This document shows positions 36,501 through 44,152 of a stretch of DNA of 64,000 nucleotides, one piece after another. Below the pieces are notes generated by a model. It ran no database searches. It worked only from the letters and a program-made list of their open reading frames with translations, and was not told where the DNA came from. The stretch comes from Clostridia bacterium (GTDB lineage Bacteria > Bacillota > Clostridia > Peptostreptococcales > Anaerovoracaceae), in NCBI GenBank assembly GCA_902363595.1, contig CABJAP010000018.1, positions 1-64,000 on the forward strand, written 5' to 3'. How positions within the stretch are numbered: position 1 is the stretch's first letter; each line of letters begins with the position of its first letter. Position numbers and translations under genes: made by a program.

Positions 36501-36677
36501 GAGCGCCGGCTCTTTTATGTGGGCATGACCCGGGCTAAGGAGGAATTAATTTTGTCCGTATCCGGACAGCCATCCCCTTTCTTGGCGGAAATACCAGAAA
36601 ACCATCTGACTGTGAAAGAGGCTTTCAAAAAGAAATCCGCTCCCAATATGGAGCAGCTGAAGTTGTTTGATTTTTAG
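33570..36677 (+). CDS. PHP-domain / UvrD-type helicase fusion protein
   Basis: A 1035-aa protein in three parts. Residues 1-~300 are a PHP-type phosphoesterase domain: DLHIHSKYS at 5-13, GTGDFTHP near 40, SNSDAHS near 218. Next is a Cys pattern with CPVCG near residue 291, a likely zinc ribbon, then a basic Ala/Lys linker near 430-455. From ~465 on is a superfamily 1A helicase: Walker A GPGTGKT near 478, DELQD near 648, QNYRSTPQI near 710, TLHAAKGLEFPVIF near 950, YVGMTRAKEEL near 980. Such fusions occur in Clostridia. A role in processing and unwinding damaged DNA is likely but unproven. Confidence 0.88.
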   Translation: MYIADLHIHSKYSRATSRECVPEHLDLWARRKGIDILGTGDFTHPAWRQELKEKLLPAEDGLYILKDEYRIRDAATADEKQPRFILSGEISSIYKQDGKTRKVHNLILLPSLEDGEQLSRRLAAIGNIHSDGRPILGLSSRDLLEITLDVCPQAIFIPAHIWTPHFSLFGAFSGFDTIGECFGDLTPYIHALETGLSSDPPMNWQLSALDGYNLVSNSDAHSPSKLGREANLLDIPLSYEGMKEALEKGSGLCGTIEFFPEEGKYHMDGHRKCALSLSPAETDQYGGRCPVCGKKITIGVLHRVQQLADREEGCYKPEGGYFESLVPLPEVIAASTDKSAASVKVQRQYEAMLKELGPEFTILREMPLEEIGRMAGPCIEEGIRRLRQGKVERIPGYDGEYGKIKIIGKEEIEELCGQMSLFAGCPLPAGEKPKKKLKPAAAPQKEPAKEEPSHKGANCEQLAAIETKQSVTAVIAGPGTGKTYTLIERIAFLIEKLDQKPSDITAVTFTNKAAAEMRLRLVEKLGSNRGRSVRVGTFHGICREMLIQAGLAAALADETIQLELAGQAKVACGVSVSPVKLLRQVSAYKMGMLPEDKKILQACEDYTNRLQDTGLLDFDDLLLEVLKRWDQSPRHPAFSAGRHILVDELQDINEIQYQLIRAWSAQADTLFVIGDPDQSIYGFRGSDPGVFGRIEKEYSQIDRIRLTQNYRSTPQIIDCALSVIDHNDGQPRTLLASGAVGQQVRLVTAESRMAEAVFIAKEINRMTGGMDMMDAQNFASAREHHRSFSDMAVLYRTHFQAKLLEQCLKKESIPCIITGKEPFQEDPAVQAAIWFFLYLLEPKAYEEQMKRVCKGIFETDLQETCQYLKDLLLPQLKGTKPETLLRTWAEKTGLSSHEPLESLSGMAVFYDDMRTFLDQLLLGEEQDLERSASGKRYDSGAVRLMTLHAAKGLEFPVIFLCGVNEDFIPMAKGDIQEERRLFYVGMTRAKEELILSVSGQPSPFLAEIPENHLTVKEAFKKKSAPNMEQLKLFDF

Positions 36678-36716
36678 AATGTGCGAAAATGCAACAAAAA
36701 AAGATGGCAAAACCCA

Positions 36717-36747
36717 TTGACTATCCGGTAGCACGATAGGGTATTAT
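36717..36747 (+). promoter_or_regulatory. promoter placing the start at the GPH symporter ATG
   Basis: TTGACT (36717-36722) and TATTAT (36742-36747) with a 19-nt spacer. The ATG lies 7 nt past the -10, and no Shine-Dalgarno sequence separates them, so the transcript may be leaderless. Confidence 0.45.
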
Positions 36748-36753
36748 AGTGGT

Positions 36754-38133
36754 ATGGAAAAATTAAGATTTCGGAATAAAATTGAATATGCTTCAGCTGC
36801 TTACGGAGATGCCGCATCTTATGGTTTTATCAGTGCGTTTTTACTGTTTTTTCTTACCACAGTCGCTGGTGTGGAACCCGCTTTCGCAGGAACGATCACA
36901 GTGGTAGGAGCGCTGTGGAATACTCTGATCAACCCAATCGTTGGCTATCTCAGCGATCATGCCATGACCAGATGGGGGCGGCGCAGACCGTTCATGGTCA
37001 TCATGTCGCTGCCTATGGCCGCATCCACCTATATGCTTTTTACTGCGGTGGATTTGCTGCCTCAGATCAAGCCCCTTTATTATGGGGCGATCCTGCTGAT
37101 TTTCTGGACGTCTTACACAGGCTTCTTTGTTCCCTATCTGGCTCTGGGAGCAGAATATACCAAAGACTACAACGAACGCACTGAGCTGCGGTCCTATGCC
37201 TCGATTTTTAACATGCTGGGCAATGTGGTGGCTATGGTTATGCCTTCTATTCTCGTGGCTTTCCTTACAGACAGGGGCCTCTCCACGCCCGGAGCATGGT
37301 CTGCCACAGGGGCCATTGTGGGGATTACATCCATGGCGTCGATTTTTATTACCGCCCGTGCGGCGAAGAATACGGATCAGTCTGCTCCCTGCGGGGAGCG
37401 GACCGGCCTGCCCAGGCCCAATCTGGTTAAAATTTTCCGGGAATACTGGCAGGTGCTCAAACTCAAGCCAGTGAAGTCACTGCTGTTTACCAGTCTCTTC
37501 GCCCTTGTGAGTTACGCCATGTTTACCTCGGATTTGGTCTATTACTTTACATATAATCAGGGCCTTTCCCCAGAACAGGTATCGGGGATGTTCTTATATC
37601 GTACATTTGCCTGTCTGGTCCTTATTTTGATTATGCGCAAAATCAGCGCTGCCACTGACAAGCGGACAGCTTTGATGTGGGTGTTCGTCATTGGAGCCGT
37701 ATCGGTTACCATTGCCAGAATCATCGGTGTGGAGTCGATGTGGCAGCTTTATGTATTTGTTTTCTTTGTGGCGGTGTCCACCTCTGTCTATTGGCAGCTG
37801 ATGCCTTCCATCATTTATGATGTGTGCGAATACGACGAGCTGGAAAACGGAAAAAAACGTCAGGGGACAATTGTTTCTCTTCAGGGACTGGTGGAGGCTC
37901 TGGCCACTGGCATGGGTTCGCAGATTTTGGGTATTGTTTTGCAGCTGGCGGGATTTGACGGCAGCGCGCAGGTACAGACAGAGACGGCCCTTACCTGGGT
38001 GCAGAATTCGGTAACGGTCCTGCCGGCCGGATTTCTAATCCTGGCGATGATTGCGCTCTCCAGGTATCCGATTACCAAAGAGCGCTTTGAAGAGATTCAG
38101 CGAAAACTGGCGGAACGAAATAAAACCGAATAA
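36754..38133 (+). CDS. GPH-family (glycoside-pentoside-hexuronide) cation symporter
   Basis: A 459-aa MFS-like carrier with 12 hydrophobic segments. Diagnostic blocks are KIEYASAAYGDAASYGF at the N-terminus, NPIVGYLSDHAMTRWGRRRPFM near residue 65 and ALGAEYTKDYNERTELRSY near residue 132. These identify the GPH family (MelB-like), which takes up sugars or glycosides with Na+ or H+. No sugar hydrolase is adjacent, so the substrate is unknown. The N-terminus aligns with the family, so ATG 36754 is right although no RBS is present. Confidence 0.87.
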   Translation: MEKLRFRNKIEYASAAYGDAASYGFISAFLLFFLTTVAGVEPAFAGTITVVGALWNTLINPIVGYLSDHAMTRWGRRRPFMVIMSLPMAASTYMLFTAVDLLPQIKPLYYGAILLIFWTSYTGFFVPYLALGAEYTKDYNERTELRSYASIFNMLGNVVAMVMPSILVAFLTDRGLSTPGAWSATGAIVGITSMASIFITARAAKNTDQSAPCGERTGLPRPNLVKIFREYWQVLKLKPVKSLLFTSLFALVSYAMFTSDLVYYFTYNQGLSPEQVSGMFLYRTFACLVLILIMRKISAATDKRTALMWVFVIGAVSVTIARIIGVESMWQLYVFVFFVAVSTSVYWQLMPSIIYDVCEYDELENGKKRQGTIVSLQGLVEALATGMGSQILGIVLQLAGFDGSAQVQTETALTWVQNSVTVLPAGFLILAMIALSRYPITKERFEEIQRKLAERNKTE

Positions 38134-38150
38134 AGTTGCAATGACTTTAA

Positions 38151-38185
38151 GGCTGCCCACAAACATATTTGTAGGCGGTCTTTTT
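38151..38185 (+). terminator. Rho-independent terminator after the symporter
   Basis: GGCTGCC-ACAAA pairs with TTTGT-GGCGGTC (with G-T pairs and one bulge), followed by a T5 run, 18 nt after the stop. Confidence 0.75.
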
Positions 38186-38225
38186 GCATCTTAGAAAGAA
38201 ATCTGCGCACCATAGGCAAACTGCC

Positions 38226-38254
38226 TTGCAAGGGGACGGACTGCCGGATAAGAT
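38226..38254 (+). promoter_or_regulatory. sigma-A promoter for LytTR-DUF3021 operon
   Basis: TTGCAA, 17 nt, TAAGAT, about 40 nt before the LytTR ATG. The fit is based on hexamers and spacing only. Confidence 0.5.
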
Positions 38255-38295
38255 AGTATTAGAAAACAGAGAGGGCCATCTCGGAAGGAGGGCTT

Positions 38296-38736
38296 ATGAA
38301 AATTCAAATCAACGAAAATCAGGAGCTTCAGGAGACAGAGGTCATTATCAACTGCAGGGAGACTACTCCCCAGATACTTAAGGTGATCGCACTTCTACGG
38401 GCTTCGGATAAAAAAATTACTGGAATGAGGGAAGGCCGGACCTATATCTTGGAAGCTTCGAAAATACTTTACATAGACACTGTGGATAAAAAGACATTTT
38501 TCTATACATCCAAAGAGGTCTATGAGACGCCGCTGCGGCTGTACGAGCTGGAGGAACAGCTGATCAGCAGCGACTTTTTCAGGGCATCCAAATCCACGAT
38601 TATTAATTTTAACCAAATTCAGTCTTTGAGACCGGACTTCGGCGGCCGCATGCTGGTGCAGATGAACAATGGGGAGAATCTCAACGTTTCTCGGCAGTAT
38701 GTCTCAACGATTAAAGAAAAGTTGGGACTTTTATGA
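38296..38736 (+). CDS. LytTR-domain transcriptional regulator
   Basis: A 146-aa stand-alone LytTR protein: ~35 N-terminal residues, then the LytTR fold with EASKILYIDTVDKKTFFYT, LYELEEQLISSDFFRASKSTIIN and LNVSRQYVSTIKEKLG. It lacks a receiver domain, as is usual for the LytTR partners of DUF3021 membrane proteins, where the membrane protein probably modulates its activity. RBS: GAAGGAGG before ATG. The DUF3021 gene follows after 13 nt. Confidence 0.9.
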   Translation: MKIQINENQELQETEVIINCRETTPQILKVIALLRASDKKITGMREGRTYILEASKILYIDTVDKKTFFYTSKEVYETPLRLYELEEQLISSDFFRASKSTIINFNQIQSLRPDFGGRMLVQMNNGENLNVSRQYVSTIKEKLGLL

Positions 38737-38749
38737 GGAGGTATGGAAA

Positions 38750-39193
38750 ATGAAAAAGTTTATATCTGGAGTAATAACGTGGAAAAATTACGCCTGCATG
38801 ATGTTCACAGGGTGCGTGTGCCTTTACGGTGCAATTACGCTTGCCCAGGGAGGAGATAGCCTCAATATATGGGTATTGCTGCAATTGATAATCCTATCGG
38901 CGCTGGGCACGCTGATCCAAGGGATTGCCTTTTACCCGGGCTGGGTGATTAAAAATGCCAAATATACGACCAGGCTGATTATTTTTATCATACCGTTTCT
39001 GATCCTGCTGACAGCCTTTGCTTTGATCTTTCATTGGTTTCCGGCAGACCGGATGATAAATTGGGTCGTCTTTATCGGAATCTTTATCGCAATCACGGTT
39101 GTTCTCACGCTGAGCTTTGAGCTTGCATTCCGGATTACCGGGAAACGGTACGACGGACTTCTGGGGCAATATAAAAAGAGAAAAAAGGAGTAA
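38750..39193 (+). CDS. DUF3021 family membrane protein
   Basis: A 147-aa protein with four predicted transmembrane segments and a basic C-terminus (ending QYKKRKKE). Length, topology and position directly after a LytTR gene match the DUF3021 family. Family members act with LytTR regulators in quorum or stress circuits and are thought to inhibit them at the membrane. Start: ATG 38750 after ATGAGGAGGT. Confidence 0.8.
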   Translation: MKKFISGVITWKNYACMMFTGCVCLYGAITLAQGGDSLNIWVLLQLIILSALGTLIQGIAFYPGWVIKNAKYTTRLIIFIIPFLILLTAFALIFHWFPADRMINWVVFIGIFIAITVVLTLSFELAFRITGKRYDGLLGQYKKRKKE

Positions 39194-39294
39194 GAAAAGA
39201 GCGCCCAATCTTGTCCGTAATGCCCAGAGATACCGGAATTACAAAAGGTTACAGTGAAATTCTTAGAAACGTTGAAAGTTCTTGCTTTTAAGTG

Positions 39295-39324
39295 TTGACA
39301 GACAGGCGCGGAAAAGTATAGAAT
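39295..39324 (+). promoter_or_regulatory. promoter of the secreted protease gene
   Basis: TTGACA (39295-39300) and TATAGAAT (39317-39324), spacer 16-18 nt depending on the -10 register, 33 nt before the ATG. Confidence 0.65.
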
Positions 39325-39356
39325 AAGGTTACATCCGAAGAGGAAGGGGTGTAATT

Positions 39357-40208
39357 ATGAGTGCGACAAAAAAAGAAGCTTTAACGAAGGTTTGTATTGC
39401 TCTGATCATGGTATCTATGATCGGACTTTGCATCGCCAATCCCAATGAAGAGGCAGGAACGGATTGTATCATCTCCGGCCAGGTTGTGATCATTGAGGAT
39501 GACGCGCCGCCTTTGGCTGCCACTGTTTCTAAAACCACAACAAAGACAACCGTAAAAAAGAAAACTCAGGTTAAGAAATTAAAGAAAAAAGCCAAAAAGA
39601 ACAAAACGACGACTAAGAAAAAGACAAAGAAGAGCACAAGTACTAAGAAATACAGCACAAAGACGGTAAAAACTCAGAAGACAGTCGTAACGACAACAAA
39701 GACGATAATCAAGAAGAAATCGAAAAAGAAAAAGATCAAAACGACGATTAAGACGACAATCAAGACTACGACTACGACACAGACCACTACGGCTGCCGGC
39801 GGCGAAGTGAAGATAAGAAGCATCGCGCCAAAGGCAGATCCAGATGTTCTCAACGCTTTTGAGAGCGGCGGCTACAAAGTTGTGGTTAATCCAAAGGTAA
39901 GCTATTCCGGCGTTTTCCGCTCTGCGACTAAGACCATTGAATTGAAGGCTGCCAATGCTGTTGTCTACCATGAACTGGGGCATTTTGTCTCTTATCGGAC
40001 AGGAAGAGCGGACAGCACCAGCGAGTTCAAGGATATTTATAACGATGAGAAGAGCAAGTACAACTATAGCGACAAGGCCTATGTAACCCAGAGTTCGGGT
40101 GAGTACTTCGCCGAATCCTTTAAAAACTATACGGAGAATCCGAGCAGGCTGAAAAGCGAACGGCCGCGGACATACAGCTATGTGAAGTCAAAGGTAGATC
40201 AATTCTAG
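39357..40208 (+). CDS. secreted metalloprotease, anthrax-lethal-factor-like domain, Lys/Thr-rich linker
   Basis: A 283-aa protein. Residues ~8-28 are a hydrophobic signal sequence. Residues ~58-145 are almost only Lys, Thr and a few Ser/Val/Ile, with no clear domain. Residues ~155-283 form a small metalloprotease domain: zinc motif His205-Glu206-Leu-Gly-His209, then Glu249 in SSGEYFAESFKNY. Spacing and the C-terminal helix with YFAESF fit the ATLF-like / M34-type domain seen in anthrax lethal factor and clostridial Pro-Pro endopeptidases. RBS AGGAAGGGG. The extreme positive charge suggests binding to anionic wall polymers or nucleic acid. The target protein is unknown. Confidence 0.75.
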   Translation: MSATKKEALTKVCIALIMVSMIGLCIANPNEEAGTDCIISGQVVIIEDDAPPLAATVSKTTTKTTVKKKTQVKKLKKKAKKNKTTTKKKTKKSTSTKKYSTKTVKTQKTVVTTTKTIIKKKSKKKKIKTTIKTTIKTTTTTQTTTAAGGEVKIRSIAPKADPDVLNAFESGGYKVVVNPKVSYSGVFRSATKTIELKAANAVVYHELGHFVSYRTGRADSTSEFKDIYNDEKSKYNYSDKAYVTQSSGEYFAESFKNYTENPSRLKSERPRTYSYVKSKVDQF

Positions 40209-40807
40209 CGGGGCCGAACAAGTCCTTTGGCAGAGGCGGCTTGAGCCTGGAAAGTCGATTACTTAGAAGTTTCAATACGCAGTTGTCTCGCCCAATAAAG
40301 ACATCGTAGACGAGACCAAAAGGGGTTCGATAAATCCGGAAACAATGCACCGGGATATAAGCCGGGCATCACACGAAGTTATGAAAAGGTATATTCTAAA
40401 ACCTATGAATGTTTTGGAGTGTACCTTTTTTGTGGTATAAGAACGGCGGCTTTGCAAAACGCTGGTCAGCGACTCCGCCGGCCGGGAGTGTCGGAATAGC
40501 AGCAAAACGTATTTATTTCTGATAGTTTGGACCTCAGATGGCTTCGAGGGCAAGAAGGGAGTGGGAGAAGTGTTAAAGAACGGGTTGAAAGTCACCGGGT
40601 TTAGGATATTCAGGTGGCCTTCTGCCAAGCCAAAGAGGGGAAAAGTATCAGTCTGGAACTGGTTTTGCTGAAATCTTGCGGGCCCGTAATCAGATGCCAG
40701 TCCGGCTGCGCACACACCGGCGCTATGCAGGATGAGAATTTGTGCTATAATAGAAATCATTCCAGCTTCCTGGCGGAGCTGGCGATTAATAACAAAGGAG
40801 AAAAAGA
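40209..40807. other. 599-bp intergenic region with a hairpin and a promoter
   Basis: It holds a terminator-like hairpin (40384-40431) and a -10 TATAAT in extended form TGCTATAAT (40743-40751) serving the exonuclease gene. A possible 33-codon frame from GTG 40570 to TGA 40671 would encode a Lys/Arg/Trp-rich peptide, but its RBS is weak. A 162-codon minus-strand frame here looks random. Confidence 0.5.
40384..40431 (+). terminator. hairpin terminator after the protease gene
   Basis: AAAAGGTATATTCTAAAAC pairs imperfectly with GTTTTGGAGTGTACC and is followed by a T6 run. It is 175 nt past the protease stop. Confidence 0.55.
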
Positions 40808-41563
40808 ATGAAACTCATATCATGGAACGTAAATGGAATCCGAGCCTGTATGGGCAAAGGATTTGTGGATATCATAAAGGAACAAGATGGAGACATCGTT
40901 TGTATTCAGGAAACCAAGATGCAGGAAGGGCAGGCAGAGGTGCCGGTGGAAGGATATTATCAATACTGGTGCTCCGCAGAAAAAAAAGGATATTCAGGCA
41001 CTGCGATTTTTACGAAAGAAAAACCGCTCTCGGCAGCTTATGGACTGGGGATCGATGCCCACGATCATGAAGGCAGAGTGATCACATTGGAATATGAAAC
41101 CTTTTATTTGGTTAATGTGTACGTGCCCAACTCGCAGAACGAGCTCAAGCGCTTGGGCTACCGGATGGAATGGGAAGATGCCTTCCGCACCTATGTATGC
41201 GGTCTTGACCAAAAAAAGCCGGTTATTATTTGCGGCGATATGAATGTGGCTCATAAAGAAATTGACCTGAAAAATCCAAAAACCAATGTGAAAAATGCAG
41301 GGTTCACACCGGAGGAACGGGAAAAAATGACCATTTTGCAGGACGCAGGATTTGTCGATAGTTTCCGTTATTTCTATCCGCAAGCAGAAGGCATCTATTC
41401 CTGGTGGAGCTACCGTTTTAACGCCAGAAAGAATAACGCCGGATGGCGGATCGACTATTTTCTGGTATCTGAAAAGCTGAAAGATAAGATGAAAGATGCT
41501 TCCATTCTGACGGATGTCATGGGCAGCGACCACTGCCCAGTCGTTCTGGAGCTGGAGGTATAG
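40808..41563 (+). CDS. xth: exodeoxyribonuclease III (AP endonuclease)
   Basis: A 251-aa member of the ExoA/Xth family. Landmarks are WNVNGIRACMGKGF near the N-terminus, catalytic ICIQETK-type stretch VCIQETKMQ near residue 35, VNVYVPNSQNE near 105, ICGDMNVAHKEIDLKNPK near 140 and GSDHCPVVLELEV at the end. It cleaves DNA 5' to abasic sites and removes 3' blocks in base-excision repair. RBS AAAGGAG precedes the ATG. It converges on the nnrE-pgm operon. Confidence 0.95.
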   Translation: MKLISWNVNGIRACMGKGFVDIIKEQDGDIVCIQETKMQEGQAEVPVEGYYQYWCSAEKKGYSGTAIFTKEKPLSAAYGLGIDAHDHEGRVITLEYETFYLVNVYVPNSQNELKRLGYRMEWEDAFRTYVCGLDQKKPVIICGDMNVAHKEIDLKNPKTNVKNAGFTPEEREKMTILQDAGFVDSFRYFYPQAEGIYSWWSYRFNARKNNAGWRIDYFLVSEKLKDKMKDASILTDVMGSDHCPVVLELEV

Positions 41564-41613
41564 TATTTTTACCATCTGTACGGCGTTGCTGTAAGGCGAT
41601 CATTAAGAGTTAG

Positions 41614-41649
41614 GCTCAACAATCGAGGAGAACAACTCGATTGTTGAGC
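41614..41649. terminator. perfect 14-bp hairpin between convergent genes
   Basis: GCTCAACAATCGAG (41614-41627) and CTCGATTGTTGAGC (41636-41649) are perfect complements with an 8-nt loop. No T-run is present on either strand, so termination is plausible but not certain. Confidence 0.5.
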
Positions 41650-41708
41650 TAAAACACAGACTAATATCAACAATAAGTCAAAATGTTATACGATATACCC
41701 GCAACAGT

Positions 41709-42392
41709 TTACCAGAGCGCGTCCTCATCGATGCCGATATCTGCAATGAACGTTTCGCCGCAGTATTTCCTGGCAAAAGACTTGAGATGTACCGGCTTCT
41801 TATTGTGAAAGGTTACGGTCAAATGCGCCTGCACCGCGTTGGCATCGATGTGCTGCCTTTGAATGGCATCGCCGCCCAAACCTGACGGAATGTCCAAGGC
41901 GCAGATCAAGGCTTTATCGGAGAATTGATTGATAAAAGCGGCGGCTTTTAAAGCATTGGGCCGCAATTTCCCGTGGAACCCGGTCCCGTAGATCGCATCC
42001 ACGAGAATATCCTGTCTGCCTCGAATTTCCATAAAAGGTGATTCGGTCTTTGTCATATCGATAATTTGGACCTGATCCTTTATCAAAGAAAAATTGGTGA
42101 CAGCATCATCAGCAGTGGGTGCGCCATCTACCAGGACAATGGTAATGGAGGCGCCCTGTTCCATAAATTTTCTGGCGGCGACAAAGCCGTCTCCGCCATT
42201 ATTGCCTTTGCCGCAGAAGAGGATGATCTTTACCTTAGACAGTGGTTTTCCATACTTGGCGGCAAATTTAGCGGCAATTAGTTCGGCAGCGGCAGTACCC
42301 GCCCGTTCCATCATCTCATAATAGGACAGACCTGCCGCGTTAGCACGTTTCTCTAGGATTTTCATTTGCCCGCAAGTCACAAAATCTTTCAT
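41709..42392 (-). CDS. nnrE: NAD(P)H-hydrate epimerase (YjeF N-terminal domain)
   Basis: A 227-aa YjeF_N protein. It has the LFCGKGNNGGDGFVAARKF motif near residues 57-75, DAIYGTGFHG near 131 and ALDIPSGLGGDA near 160. It epimerises damaged NAD(P)HX so that a dehydratase can repair it. The usual C-terminal NnrD kinase domain is absent; the protein is the stand-alone epimerase. It follows the phosphohexomutase gene by 14 nt on the same strand. Confidence 0.9.
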   Translation of the reverse strand: MKDFVTCGQMKILEKRANAAGLSYYEMMERAGTAAAELIAAKFAAKYGKPLSKVKIILFCGKGNNGGDGFVAARKFMEQGASITIVLVDGAPTADDAVTNFSLIKDQVQIIDMTKTESPFMEIRGRQDILVDAIYGTGFHGKLRPNALKAAAFINQFSDKALICALDIPSGLGGDAIQRQHIDANAVQAHLTVTFHNKKPVHLKSFARKYCGETFIADIGIDEDALW

Positions 42393-42406
42393 GATTCCAC
42401 CTTCTT

Positions 42407-43963
42407 TTAATAATTCATAGGGGATAGATCCAGCTCTTGATAAGCGGATAAAAAGCTTCGAACCTTTTCCAGAATCTCCGCACAGCCCCCCTTTCTTTCC
42501 GACTCTGCATTCAGCGGCATAATCGGATCATGGAGTGACTTTCGGAGAAGACACCAACCGCCCGCAAAGGCGATGCGCACGCCTTCATAATTGGGAGACA
42601 CCACCGTCATGTCCGGATCCTGATCAGCAAAAGCCTTCAGATCGGCAAGGACCTGATCACCGTAGGATGCAAAATCGGAGGCAGTGATGGGAATCCGGAC
42701 TTCTATTGCTTCTTCCGGCTGTTTAAGGCCTTCGATTAAGCTGTCCAAATTTTTGCCGGCCAGATGCAGCTGGGCCGTTTTAATAACAATTTTCGTGGCC
42801 AGATAAGCGCCGTCATCGAGGAAATAGTTTTCCTTGAGCGCCGCATGACCTGAAGTTTCGATGGCCAGCTGACAGTCAATTCCCTGCTCGTTCAGCTCGA
42901 TGGCTTTATTGATGACATTCTTATAACCGCGTTTATAACGCAAATGTTTAAGCCCCAGCCCCTCTTCCAGGAATACGGTTAGGGGGTCGCTGGTTATACT
43001 ATCGGTAACAACCGTGCTTCCAGGATGCTCTTCTGCAATCAGCGCAGCAGCCAGCCCTACGATTCCATTCCTAGCGATTTCGCGGCCGCGGTGATCGACT
43101 GCCGCCGAACGGTCAACGTCCGTATCAAAGATGAGCCCCAGGTCAGCACCGCTTGAAATAGTTTTTAGAGCAACGGACTCCATGGCCTGCCGATCCTCCG
43201 GATTGGGCGGATGATTGGGAAAGCTGCCATCCGGTGAAAGAAACTGGCTGGCACTGATATCAGCACCCAAGGGCGCCAGCACCTTGCGCGGATAAAAGCC
43301 TCCGCTTCCGTTGCCCGCATCAACAACAATTTTTAAACCGGTAAGGGGTTTATCATAAAAATCGGGGTGGTTTACTCCCTTTTGAATTATGCTTCGCAGA
43401 TGAGAACAATAGGTATCCATCAGATCAGCTTCTTCAGTGGGATAGCTCTTTTTGCCAAAAACGAAAATCTGCCTGTTCCAGTCCGGTTCACCCAGTGAGG
43501 ATAGTTTTTCATCTGATTGGGCAAACTCAATGATCTGAGCAATATCGCTCTTGTTAAGACCGCCCTCTTTATCAAAGAATTTAAAGCCATTGCGGTTAAA
43601 AGGCAAGTGACTGGCAGTGATCATAATTGCACCGTCGCAGTTGTATTGAGGAAAGACGGTAGACATGAACATTGCCGGCGTGGAAGAAAGACCGCAGTCG
43701 AGAATACGGACACCGTAAGGTCCAAGCCCCATGAACAATCCGTTTTTCAAATGCTGGCCGGACATCCTTGGATCACGTCCTACGGAGATGGTTATCGTAT
43801 CGGTGTTCTTGCCCGTTTTTTTACACAACCAGAGTAGATACCCTTTGGCCAGCCTTTCCGCTTCCGTATCGGTCAGATTTGGCAGCTGTCCTGGAACGCC
43901 GGTTAGGGAAATTCCGCGGATATCGCTGCCGTTTTGTAAGTTTTTAAAATTATAGTTCGTCAT
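42407..43963 (-). CDS. phosphoglucomutase/phosphomannomutase family protein
   Basis: A 518-aa alpha-D-phosphohexomutase. The phosphoserine loop is ITASHLPFNRNG (near residue 115), the metal loop DTDVDRSA (near 280), the sugar-binding region ETSGHAALKE (near 378), and a C-terminal phosphate-binding domain ends around YEGVRIAF. The segment GNGSGGFYPRKVL near 220 is also typical. It interconverts hexose-1- and -6-phosphates. ATG 43963 has AAGGAG upstream; the longer frame to 44026 lacks support. Confidence 0.88.
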   Translation of the reverse strand: MTNYNFKNLQNGSDIRGISLTGVPGQLPNLTDTEAERLAKGYLLWLCKKTGKNTDTITISVGRDPRMSGQHLKNGLFMGLGPYGVRILDCGLSSTPAMFMSTVFPQYNCDGAIMITASHLPFNRNGFKFFDKEGGLNKSDIAQIIEFAQSDEKLSSLGEPDWNRQIFVFGKKSYPTEEADLMDTYCSHLRSIIQKGVNHPDFYDKPLTGLKIVVDAGNGSGGFYPRKVLAPLGADISASQFLSPDGSFPNHPPNPEDRQAMESVALKTISSGADLGLIFDTDVDRSAAVDHRGREIARNGIVGLAAALIAEEHPGSTVVTDSITSDPLTVFLEEGLGLKHLRYKRGYKNVINKAIELNEQGIDCQLAIETSGHAALKENYFLDDGAYLATKIVIKTAQLHLAGKNLDSLIEGLKQPEEAIEVRIPITASDFASYGDQVLADLKAFADQDPDMTVVSPNYEGVRIAFAGGWCLLRKSLHDPIMPLNAESERKGGCAEILEKVRSFLSAYQELDLSPMNY

Positions 43964-44152
43964 AAAGTATTCTCCTTGTACATAGATGCCTTGGCATATT
44001 CCACTTTGCGGCAATAAAAATTCCATGATTGAATATGCTATGTATTTATGTTAAATTTAAAGGCGTGTGGGTTTTATTACCCCTAGAACCATTATAAAAG
44101 AAAAGTGTTAGCAGTAAAAGATTTTTTTGCCAGAATTTAAAGGAGTGAGAGA

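Noticed and set aside
40570..40671. 33-codon cationic Trp-containing peptide
   Set aside because: The start codon is GTG with a poor Shine-Dalgarno sequence and nothing nearby to support it as a bacteriocin.
40272..40760. 162-codon minus-strand frame
   Set aside because: No RBS, no family resemblance, and it runs through the terminator hairpin and the xth promoter.
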